From assembly GCA_021813155.1 (NCBI GenBank), contig JAKALK010000037.1, forward strand, positions 1 to 8,659: a stretch of 8,659 nucleotides of DNA, written 5' to 3'. Positions 1 to 6,090 of the stretch are shown here, piece after piece. Below the pieces are notes generated by a model. It had not been told where the DNA came from. It saw only the letters and a list, made by a program, of their open reading frames with translations, and ran no database searches. The translations under genes and the position numbers were made by a program. Numbering within the stretch: the first letter of the stretch is position 1; each line of letters begins with the position of its first letter. Source of the stretch: a bacterium. Its GTDB lineage: Bacteria; Patescibacteriota; Minisyncoccia; UBA6257; 2-01-FULL-56-20.

Positions 1-1248
1 TACGACTATGAGTTGTTTTTACCCGACCACGAGGGGGGAAAGGAGATTCTAAAATATGGCAGTTGGCCAGAGCTGGGGAATAAAGATTTTTTTGAGAAGG
101 TAAAACTAGAGTTTTTAAATAAGGGAACGGATTTTATTGAGGCCGATCTTTCAGTAATGCTTTTAAGGGTTTATAAGGCTGGGGTTGTAGTTAAGGAGGT
201 TAAGATATTATCAAAAGGAAGAGATGGTTCATGGTGGGAAACGCCAGCCGGGATTTATAAAATCCAATCTAAAGAAGAGAACCATTTTTCATCTTTTGGG
301 CGAGTATATATGCCTTGGAGTATGGCTTTCCAGGGCAATTTCTTCATTCACGGATGGCCTTACTACCCAGGAGGCGAGCCGGTTGCAGTAAGTTATTCGG
401 GTGGGTGTATTCGTTTAGCAACTGACGACGCTCGCGAAGTTTTTGATTTGGTAAAAGTAGGGACGCCGGTTTTGGTTTTTGAGCGATATCTAGTTGATGA
501 TGGATTTATTTATAAAATGAATAAGTCTGGCTTTTCGGGGAGGGCGTATCTGGCCGCTGATCTTCAGAATAATTTTGTTTTTGTTGGAGAAGAAGTAGGT
601 GAGCCATTACCAATTGCTTCGATTACGAAATTGATGACCGCGGTCGTTGCAACTGAATATGCCAATTTAGAAAGCGAGCTGGTTATTACACCGTCAATGT
701 TGGCAACGACATCTTTACCTCGCTTGAAGGCGGGTCAGGAGATCTCGGCTTATAACCTACTTTATCCTCTACTTCTTGAGTCATCGAACGAAGCGGCTAA
801 TGCCTTGGCGAGTTTTTTGGGCACACAACGTTTTGTAGATTTAATGAACGAGAAAGCAAAGTCGCTTGGGATGCTTCATACAACATTCGTTGATCCAAGC
901 GGGATTGGGGAGGGTAATATTTCAACGACAGAAGACTTGTTTGTTCTAGCAAAATATATTTACAATAATAGAAGTTTTATTTTTAATTTGACGGCGGGTC
1001 GGGGTGAGTCTTCTTTTTACGGTCCTTCGCTATTTAAGGATTTAAGAAATTTCAATGATTTTCACGATGAGCCGGGTTTTGTAGGGGGAAAGGTTGGAGA
1101 AACGAGAGCGGCAGGCCAAACTATCCTTTCGATTTTCAGTCTTGGGTTAAATGGCGCCGAGCGGCCGATAGTGTTTGTTGTTTTAGGATCGAAGGATCGA
1201 GCGGCCGATGTTAGGAAATTGTTAAATTATGTCGGTTTTAACTATTAG
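1..1248 (+). CDS. L,D-transpeptidase / D,D-carboxypeptidase fusion (5' partial)
   Basis: The reading frame is open from base 1, so the true start lies upstream; 415 residues are visible (numbered here from base 1). Residues about 45-160 are a YkuD-type L,D-transpeptidase domain, with His117 and the SGGCIR motif giving catalytic Cys136 and Arg138. Residues about 180-412 are an S11 (PBP5-type) penicillin-binding D,D-carboxypeptidase domain with SxxK at S207-K210 and SxN at S261-N263. The third motif, normally KTG, is K364-V365-G366. Known family roles: the S11 domain removes the terminal D-Ala from pentapeptides, and the YkuD domain uses the resulting tetrapeptide to make 3-3 cross-links or attach other acceptors. 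The fusion therefore suggests coupled trimming and cross-linking outside the membrane (inference). Any signal peptide or anchor would be in the missing N-terminus. It ends TAG, 15 bases before scpA. The domain calls are secure; activity of the second domain is less sure because of the KVG motif. Confidence 0.9.
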   Translation, partial: YDYELFLPDHEGGKEILKYGSWPELGNKDFFEKVKLEFLNKGTDFIEADLSVMLLRVYKAGVVVKEVKILSKGRDGSWWETPAGIYKIQSKEENHFSSFGRVYMPWSMAFQGNFFIHGWPYYPGGEPVAVSYSGGCIRLATDDAREVFDLVKVGTPVLVFERYLVDDGFIYKMNKSGFSGRAYLAADLQNNFVFVGEEVGEPLPIASITKLMTAVVATEYANLESELVITPSMLATTSLPRLKAGQEISAYNLLYPLLLESSNEAANALASFLGTQRFVDLMNEKAKSLGMLHTTFVDPSGIGEGNISTTEDLFVLAKYIYNNRSFIFNLTAGRGESSFYGPSLFKDLRNFNDFHDEPGFVGGKVGETRAAGQTILSIFSLGLNGAERPIVFVVLGSKDRAADVRKLLNYVGFNY

Positions 1249-1263
1249 TTTTCGACTTTAGAT

Positions 1264-2004
1264 ATGCTTTCTAACTACGAATTAAAACTGGATAAGTTTA
1301 AGGGTCCTCTCGAAAAACTGCTTGAGTTAATAGAAGAGAGAAAGATGGAGGTGAACGAGATTAGTTTGGCGGCAGTGACCGAGGATTTTTTGAATTATCT
1401 TAAGGGGCTTGAAAGAATTGAGGTTCCGTTCCTTGCTGATTTTATTGTGATTGCGAGTCGGTTGGTTTTGCTTAAGTCAAAGTCTCTTTTGGTTCAAGAT
1501 GATTTAGTTGAAGAGGAAGAAGAGGGAATAAAGGACTTAGAGAGGAGGTTAAAGATCTATAAAGAATTAAAGCCTTTAATAAAAACTCTCGGTGAGTTAT
1601 GGAGGAAATCCAATTGGGAGTTTGCTCGTTCTTATTTCCTTGAAGGGGGTTTAGGCTCTTATTGGGCTAACTCAGGAATGACCGCCCAAGTTTTTTTCCC
1701 TGGTGAAAAACTAGAGGTTAATTCTCTGAAGGCGGCGCTCGATAATCTTCTTCAAGGCCTCGGGAGTATAAAAGTTGAGACTCGAGTTATTAGAGAAAAA
1801 GTAGTATCTTTGGAGGAAAAGATTAGGGAAATAATTAATCGATTAGAGGCGGGAGTGAAAAATAGTTTTGGTAAGATTTCCGAGGCTAAGGCTAGATCAG
1901 AAGTAGTCGTTATATTTTTAGCGATTTTACATCTAGCTCATGAGAAGCTTATAAAACTTGAACAGGTCGATAATTTTTCTGATATAATAATTGAAAAGAC
2001 TTAG
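1264..2004 (+). CDS. scpA: Segregation and condensation protein A
   Basis: ScpA is the kleisin subunit of the bacterial SMC-ScpAB condensin, which bridges the SMC heads and compacts and segregates the chromosome in the cytoplasm. The 246-residue protein has the typical N-terminus, with an F-x-GPL motif (residues 12-16) followed by a helical segment through residue 75 that in the family contacts the SMC neck. An acidic linker follows (Glu-rich at 83-87). The C-terminal winged helix (about 205-243) carries the family pattern of VVVIFLAILHL followed by a Q-x-x-x-F-x-D-I end (residues 234-241). Length is normal for the family. The ATG start gives the conserved N-terminus directly; no Shine-Dalgarno sequence precedes it. 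It lies 15 bases after the fusion gene and 3 bases before scpB, consistent with co-transcription. No smc gene is in the window. Confidence 0.93.
   Translation: MLSNYELKLDKFKGPLEKLLELIEERKMEVNEISLAAVTEDFLNYLKGLERIEVPFLADFIVIASRLVLLKSKSLLVQDDLVEEEEEGIKDLERRLKIYKELKPLIKTLGELWRKSNWEFARSYFLEGGLGSYWANSGMTAQVFFPGEKLEVNSLKAALDNLLQGLGSIKVETRVIREKVVSLEEKIREIINRLEAGVKNSFGKISEAKARSEVVVIFLAILHLAHEKLIKLEQVDNFSDIIIEKT
1958..1988 (+). promoter_or_regulatory. Possible internal promoter before scpB
   Basis: A perfect TATAAT hexamer at 1983-1988 follows TTGAAC (1958-1963, 4 of 6 to the sigma-70 -35 consensus) with a 19-base spacer. Transcription would begin about 1995, some 13 bases before the scpB ATG. The site lies in the AT-rich end of scpA, so codon composition alone could explain it. 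The spacer is longer than the usual 17. Confidence 0.22.
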
Positions 2005-2007
2005 AAA

Positions 2008-2571
2008 ATGGAAAATATTAATCAAAAATTGGCTGCCCTCGAGGCTCTACTTTTTGTTCATGGGGAACCCATTGAAGTAGAAAAGATATGTAGGGTGCTC
2101 AAAATCGAGCGAGAAGATGGCGATCGTCTTTTAGATGCTTTTTCCTTAAGACTCAAAGAGAAAGAAAGAGGGTTAGTTTTAATTTCGGATTCTGGCCGAG
2201 TTCAGTTGGTGACTAAACCTGATTTTGGCGATATTCTAGCTAGTTTTATAAAGGAAGAGTTGACGCAAGATTTAACTCCGGCCTCTTTGGAGGCTTTGGC
2301 GATCATTGCTTATCTAGGACCGATTTCGCGGAGTCGACTTGAGTATTTCAGAGGAGTCAACTCTTTTTTTACTTTAAGGAATCTTATGTTAAGGGGCCTG
2401 GTGGAGCGTTCTCCAGATCCTAAGCGTCCGAGCAGTTATTTATACAAAGCTAGCCTTGAAACAGTAAGACACTTGGGGATAGAAGGCGTTCAACAAATGC
2501 CGGAATACGCTAAATTCCGTGAATTGCTTAAGGGTTTTGAGGAGGCAACCGAAAGCTTGCCAAATCAATAA
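2008..2571 (+). CDS. scpB: Segregation and condensation protein B
   Basis: ScpB dimerises and binds the central part of ScpA, stabilising the SMC-ScpAB ring. The 187-residue protein shows two winged-helix domains: residues about 5-75 (starting with the LEALLFVHGEPIE type N-terminus) and about 88-160, which contains the family hallmarks LEALAIIAYLGPISR (94-108) and RGVNS (115-119), then an RGL turn (129-131). Length is typical. The ATG is 3 bases after the scpA stop and preserves the expected N-terminus; no ribosome-binding sequence is visible. The residue stretch after 165 is charged and probably a flexible tail. A possible internal promoter lies in the end of scpA. The next gene starts 5 bases after its TAA stop. 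Confidence 0.93.
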   Translation: MENINQKLAALEALLFVHGEPIEVEKICRVLKIEREDGDRLLDAFSLRLKEKERGLVLISDSGRVQLVTKPDFGDILASFIKEELTQDLTPASLEALAIIAYLGPISRSRLEYFRGVNSFFTLRNLMLRGLVERSPDPKRPSSYLYKASLETVRHLGIEGVQQMPEYAKFRELLKGFEEATESLPNQ

Positions 2572-2576
2572 ATTCA

Positions 2577-3671
2577 ATGAAAGGTAATATTGAAAAATTT
2601 GTGTTTTTAGGAGTGATGTTGGCAGTTACTTTTCTTTTTGGCCATAGATCAGAGGGGGGAATAAGCAATAAGCGACCCGAGGGAACGAAGGCCGTGGTTT
2701 TAAGCTTTGGAAATTCTGGATCTATTAACGAGCAGAATTTGGAGATAGATACTAGAACATCTACGTTAATTTCGGAACCAGCTATTCCGGGTTGGTCGGA
2801 GACTTCTTCTTTTGAGAATGAGGAGCCTAAAAAAGAAATTGTTCAAAATAGTGTGCTTGATAGTGTTCGAGAGCCGATTCTTCGTGAACCAGAAGCGAAG
2901 GCTATTCCTCTTCAGGGTGCTTTTCATCGTACGGGGGAGGGGTCGCCGGGCGATATTGACGCGACGATGGTTTTAGTTTCGGATCTTAAGAGCGGGGAGA
3001 ATTATTTCAATAAAGAGGATGAGCGGCGGTGGCCAATGGCATCACTTTCTAAGTTGATGACCGCGGTGGTGGTTTTGAAGAATATGAGCCGAGATCAGGA
3101 GGTTTCGGTGGAGACAAAAGATTTAGGGTTTTTGGATGGAGCAAGTAGATTGAAGGTAGGCGAAAAATATAGCGCCTTCGATCTTTTGGAAATAATGCTT
3201 AGTATTTCTAGCAACGAGGCGGCGGAAGTTTTAGCAAATTCGTACGGCCATTCGAAATTTATTGAAGCAATGAATCGCCAGGCTGAGGAATGGGGTTTAA
3301 AAAATACCCATTTTGACGACCCGACCGGGATTTCGGTTTCTAATCAATCTTCTGCAAAAGATTTGGAAAATTTGGCAAGGAATATTTTTGAAAGTTATCC
3401 TGAGATTTTTCAGATAACACGGCGGTCTCAGGTAGCTGCCAAAGAATTGGGATCGGGTAAGATTTTGAGTTTTTCTAGTAATAATAATTTTGCGGGCAAG
3501 TCATATTTTTTGGGGGGTAAGACAGGGTATACTGAAGAAGCGAACGGAAATCTATTGTCGCTTTTTTCTTATGGTGGTCGGCCGGTTTTAGTTGTAGTAC
3601 TTGGAAGTTCTGATCGATTCGGAGCAACCGAGAAGTTATACAACTGGTTTAAGAATAACTATAGGATTTAA
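2577..3671 (+). CDS. Membrane-anchored D-alanyl-D-alanine carboxypeptidase (S11)
   Basis: This is a penicillin-binding serine D,D-carboxypeptidase of the DacA/PBP5 family, which trims the terminal D-Ala from peptidoglycan stem peptides outside the membrane. The 364-residue protein starts with a basic-hydrophobic segment (residues about 8-22) that looks like an uncleaved signal anchor. A poorly conserved Ser/Glu-rich linker follows (about 25-125), then the catalytic domain (about 126-362). All three active-site motifs are intact: S156-x-x-K159, S211-S212-N213 and K315-T316-G317. There is no PBP5-type C-terminal beta domain or amphipathic tail, so anchoring is at the N-terminus instead. The domain is paralogous to the C-terminal half of the fusion enzyme at 1-1248 (shared SKLMTAVV/TKLMTAVV and SSNEAA strings). 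The ATG is 5 bases after scpB, and mraY starts 2 bases after its stop, so it sits inside the operon. Beta-lactamase class A is the main alternative fold, but the motifs fit S11 better. Confidence 0.9.
   Translation: MKGNIEKFVFLGVMLAVTFLFGHRSEGGISNKRPEGTKAVVLSFGNSGSINEQNLEIDTRTSTLISEPAIPGWSETSSFENEEPKKEIVQNSVLDSVREPILREPEAKAIPLQGAFHRTGEGSPGDIDATMVLVSDLKSGENYFNKEDERRWPMASLSKLMTAVVVLKNMSRDQEVSVETKDLGFLDGASRLKVGEKYSAFDLLEIMLSISSNEAAEVLANSYGHSKFIEAMNRQAEEWGLKNTHFDDPTGISVSNQSSAKDLENLARNIFESYPEIFQITRRSQVAAKELGSGKILSFSSNNNFAGKSYFLGGKTGYTEEANGNLLSLFSYGGRPVLVVVLGSSDRFGATEKLYNWFKNNYRI
3663..3666 (+). promoter_or_regulatory. Weak Shine-Dalgarno (AGGA) for mraY
   Basis: AGGA lies 7 bases before the mraY ATG, inside the last codons of the carboxypeptidase gene. 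It is the only start in this window with even a four-base Shine-Dalgarno match at good spacing, and it could be coincidental. Confidence 0.35.
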
Positions 3672-3673
3672 CT

Positions 3674-4747
3674 ATGCTTTTTGGGGGAATTAATATCGAT
3701 TCGACAGCTGGGCAGACAATTCGAGTCATTGTTATTACGGTGGTAGCTTTTTTGGTGGCGCTTATGACCACTCCCTTTTGGTGTCGGTTGATAAAAAAAT
3801 ATCAGTTTGGAAAGCAGATTCGGAATGCGGAGGAAGCGCCGGTATACAACAAGTTTCACAAGAAAAAAGAGGGGACCCCAACGGCCGGAGGAATAATTAT
3901 TTGGTTTACAGTTTTAATTTTGGCGCTTGGGATAGGATTTTTGGATTTTCTTTTCGATGGGCTCTGGAGTTATCTCAATTTTATTGATCGCGCCCAGACT
4001 TATTTACCGCTTGCCGCGCTAATTTTTGCAGCTATCTTGGGACTTCTTGATGATTACTTGGGGGTTTTGAGAATTGGCGGTTCAAATGGGGGTGGCCTTA
4101 AAATTCGATATAAGCTTATTGCTTATGCAGTTGTGGCGGCAGTCGGGGCGTGGTGGTTTTTCTTCAAGCTTGACTGGGATGTGATCACAGTGCCGTTTTT
4201 TGGAAATTTCGAAATTGGTTGGTGGTATATACCACTTTTTGTATTCATTATCATCGCGAGCGCTTTTTCGGCTAATGAGACGGATGGTTTGGATGGATTA
4301 TTAGGAGGAGTTTCTCTTTTCGGGTTTGCGGCGCTGACTGTGGTGGCTTTCGTTTTGGGGCGGTATCACTTAGCGGCTTTTGGGGGAGCAGTTATAGGAG
4401 CTCTTTTGGCTTTCTTGTGGTTTAATATTTATCCAGCCAGATTTTTTATGGGGGATACCGGTTCAATGTCTCTTGGGATTACTTTAGGTGTGGTTGCTAT
4501 GCTCACGAATACAGTTTTACTTCTGCCGTTTTTTGCAATCATCCTCGTTGCGGAATCACTTTCCGTTATTATTCAGCTGGCAAGTAAGAAGATTTGGAAA
4601 CGAAAGATTTTTTTGTCTACGCCGGTACATCATCACTTTGAGGCTTTAGGGTGGCCGGAATCCCAGGTGACTATGAGATTTTGGATTATATCTGCGGTTT
4701 TTAGTGCTTTAGGGTTAGTACTTTTCTTTTTATCTAGGTTTTTATAA
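3674..4747 (+). CDS. mraY: Phospho-N-acetylmuramoyl-pentapeptide-transferase (MraY)
   Basis: MraY transfers phospho-MurNAc-pentapeptide from UDP to undecaprenyl phosphate, making lipid I, the first membrane step of peptidoglycan synthesis. The 357-residue protein has the usual length and many hydrophobic segments consistent with the ten-helix fold. Diagnostic motifs are present: KEGTPTAGG (65-73), catalytic Asp pair D126-D127 in LDDY, NETDGLDG (201-208), FMGDTGS with catalytic D261, and the STPVHHHFE loop with H319-H321. The HHH loop separates MraY from WecA/TagO relatives. The loop before TDGLDG reads AFSANE where most MraY proteins have SNAVNL, so two usually conserved positions differ. It starts 2 bases after the carboxypeptidase gene, is the last gene of the left block, and is followed by the T-rich gap. 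Identity is secure. Confidence 0.95.
   Translation: MLFGGINIDSTAGQTIRVIVITVVAFLVALMTTPFWCRLIKKYQFGKQIRNAEEAPVYNKFHKKKEGTPTAGGIIIWFTVLILALGIGFLDFLFDGLWSYLNFIDRAQTYLPLAALIFAAILGLLDDYLGVLRIGGSNGGGLKIRYKLIAYAVVAAVGAWWFFFKLDWDVITVPFFGNFEIGWWYIPLFVFIIIASAFSANETDGLDGLLGGVSLFGFAALTVVAFVLGRYHLAAFGGAVIGALLAFLWFNIYPARFFMGDTGSMSLGITLGVVAMLTNTVLLLPFFAIILVAESLSVIIQLASKKIWKRKIFLSTPVHHHFEALGWPESQVTMRFWIISAVFSALGLVLFFLSRFL
4205..4235. repeat. Two adjacent perfect palindromes inside mraY
   Basis: A 12-base perfect palindrome (AATTTCGAAATT, 4205-4216) is followed after 5 bases by a 14-base perfect palindrome (GTGGTATATACCAC, 4222-4235). Both lie within the mraY reading frame. No function is established; either could arise from codon choice. 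Confidence 0.5.
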
Positions 4748-4861
4748 CTGAACTTGCGAATTTTTAGTTTCTAAAGCTGATTTTTCTTGCTCGTTTGATT
4801 TCTTTTTTTGTTTTTAATTATTTGGAAGTGGCGGTTTTCATATGTTATGCTTTTATCATAA
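4748..4861. other. T-rich intergenic spacer between the two gene blocks
   Basis: This 114-base stretch is the only gap over 15 bases. Its + strand is strongly T-rich, with runs of seven and five T at 4803-4815. A weak inverted repeat (TTTAG at 4763-4767, CTAAA at 4771-4775, three-base loop) has only one G-C pair, so I do not call it an intrinsic terminator. I see no small open frame or RNA gene. The right end holds the promoter listed separately. Confidence 0.7.
4822..4851 (+). promoter_or_regulatory. Putative extended -10 promoter for proS-mre block
   Basis: TTGGAA (4822-4827) matches the sigma-70 -35 box at 4 of 6 positions. After an 18-base spacer comes TATGCT (4846-4851), also 4 of 6, preceded by TG at 4843-4844, which gives an extended -10 (TGTTATGCT). 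The expected start of transcription is near 4858, only about 4 bases before the proS ATG, so the mRNA would be almost leaderless. The position in the only real intergenic gap supports the call. The hexamers are not strong on their own. Confidence 0.5.
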
Positions 4862-6085
4862 ATGAAGCAGTCAGTTTTATTTACTAGGGCGTTTAAGTCT
4901 TTTCCGAGTGATGAAGAAGCTCGGGGGATTAGATTTTTAGTTCGGGCCGGTTTTGTAAATAAGGAGGCGGCCGGGGTCTATTCTTTTTTGCCTTTGGGGT
5001 TGCGGGTACTTAGAAATATTGAGTCGATTATTAGAGAAGAAATGGATAGAGTGGGAGGGCAGGAGATTTTGATGCCAATATTGCACCCCCGAGAAAATTG
5101 GGAAATAACTGGCAGATGGACCAGTTTTGACGCACTTTATAAGGTAAAAAATCGGGAAGGGAAAGAGGCAGCCTTAGGTCCTACCCATGAAGAGATTATT
5201 TTCCCAGTTATTAAGAAGATGGTTAGTTCCTATAGGGACTTGCCGGTTTATGTTTATCAAATTCAAGATAAGGTTCGAGACGAGGCGCGCGCTAAATCGG
5301 GGTTGCTGCGGGGTCGTGAATTTTGGATGAAAGATTTTTATAGTTTCCATCGAGATGAGACTGATCTTGATGGTTTTTATGAAAAAATGAAGAAGGTTTA
5401 TCTTGGAGTTTTTAAGCGTTTAGGGCTTAAAGTTTTAGTTGTTAAGGCATCGGGAGGGACTTTTTCAAAGTATTCTCATGAGTTTCAGGTACTTTCGCCG
5501 GTCGGAGAAGATTTGGTTCTATATTGTGGGAAGTGTGGTTTTGCAGAGAATAAGGAGATTGCCCAAGTGAAAGACGGAGAGGTGTGTTTAGAATGCGGTG
5601 GCATGATAAAAGCTGGAAGTTCTATTGAAGTTGGGAATATTTTTAAATTAAATACTAGGTTTTCCGAACCTTTTTCGGTAGCCTATAAGGATGAGGAGGG
5701 GAATCAACGTCTGGTATATGCTGGGTGTTACGGAATTGGTGTCAGCAGGCTTATGGGAACTATTGCCGAGGTTTTAAGCGATGAGAGAGGTTTAATTTGG
5801 CCGGAATTAGAAGCTCCTTTTTTAGTTCATTTGCTTGAACTCGACGGGGGACGAGGGGATGTGATTTATCGGGATTTACAGAGGAGTGGTATTAGAGTAC
5901 TCTATGATGACAGGAAAATTTCGGCTGGTGAAAAATTTGCGGAGGCGGATTTAATCGGTATTCCTTGGCGAGTGGTAACGAGTAAAAAAACTGGCACAAA
6001 ATTAGAAGTTAAGGCCAGATCTTCGGCCGAAACAAGATTGGTGACACTTCTAAATTTTAAGAGACTTTTAAAAACTAAACGATAA
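4862..6085 (+). CDS. proS: Prolyl-tRNA synthetase, short form without editing insert
   Basis: ProRS charges tRNA-Pro with proline in the cytoplasm. The class II catalytic core is clear: motif 1 region around residues 50-75, GPTHEE (106-111), motif 2 with LLRGREFWMKDFYSFH (148-163), and motif 3 with GCYGIGVSR (288-296). An anticodon-binding domain fills about 318-407. At 407 residues it is well below the roughly 570 of the common bacterial type: the INS editing domain that normally sits between motifs 2 and 3 is missing. In its place a short segment (about 212-255) carries Cys222, Cys225, Cys242 and Cys245 as two CxxC pairs, which could bind zinc (inference). INS-less bacterial ProRS is known in alphaproteobacteria and mitochondria, where mischarged Ala-tRNA-Pro can be cleared by a separate deacylase. 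The ATG has no Shine-Dalgarno sequence and lies just after the predicted promoter. mreB follows after 5 bases. Confidence 0.93.
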   Translation: MKQSVLFTRAFKSFPSDEEARGIRFLVRAGFVNKEAAGVYSFLPLGLRVLRNIESIIREEMDRVGGQEILMPILHPRENWEITGRWTSFDALYKVKNREGKEAALGPTHEEIIFPVIKKMVSSYRDLPVYVYQIQDKVRDEARAKSGLLRGREFWMKDFYSFHRDETDLDGFYEKMKKVYLGVFKRLGLKVLVVKASGGTFSKYSHEFQVLSPVGEDLVLYCGKCGFAENKEIAQVKDGEVCLECGGMIKAGSSIEVGNIFKLNTRFSEPFSVAYKDEEGNQRLVYAGCYGIGVSRLMGTIAEVLSDERGLIWPELEAPFLVHLLELDGGRGDVIYRDLQRSGIRVLYDDRKISAGEKFAEADLIGIPWRVVTSKKTGTKLEVKARSSAETRLVTLLNFKRLLKTKR

Positions 6086-6090
6086 CATTT

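Noticed and set aside
1158..1209. 12-base direct repeat (1158-1169, 1198-1209) and an 8-base tandem repeat AGGATCGA at 1185-1200
   Set aside because: They fall in different codon frames and encode the conserved VVLGSKDR region; the paralogue keeps the residues without the repeats, so they look coincidental.
3668..3987. Small open frames on both strands overlapping the start of mraY (antisense 3668-3859, sense 3778-3987)
   Set aside because: Both overlap clear mraY coding sequence and give no recognisable product.
4763..4815. Possible intrinsic terminator after mraY (TTTAG/CTAAA stem then T runs)
   Set aside because: The stem is 5 bases with one G-C pair and is separated from the T runs by about 25 bases, too weak to call.
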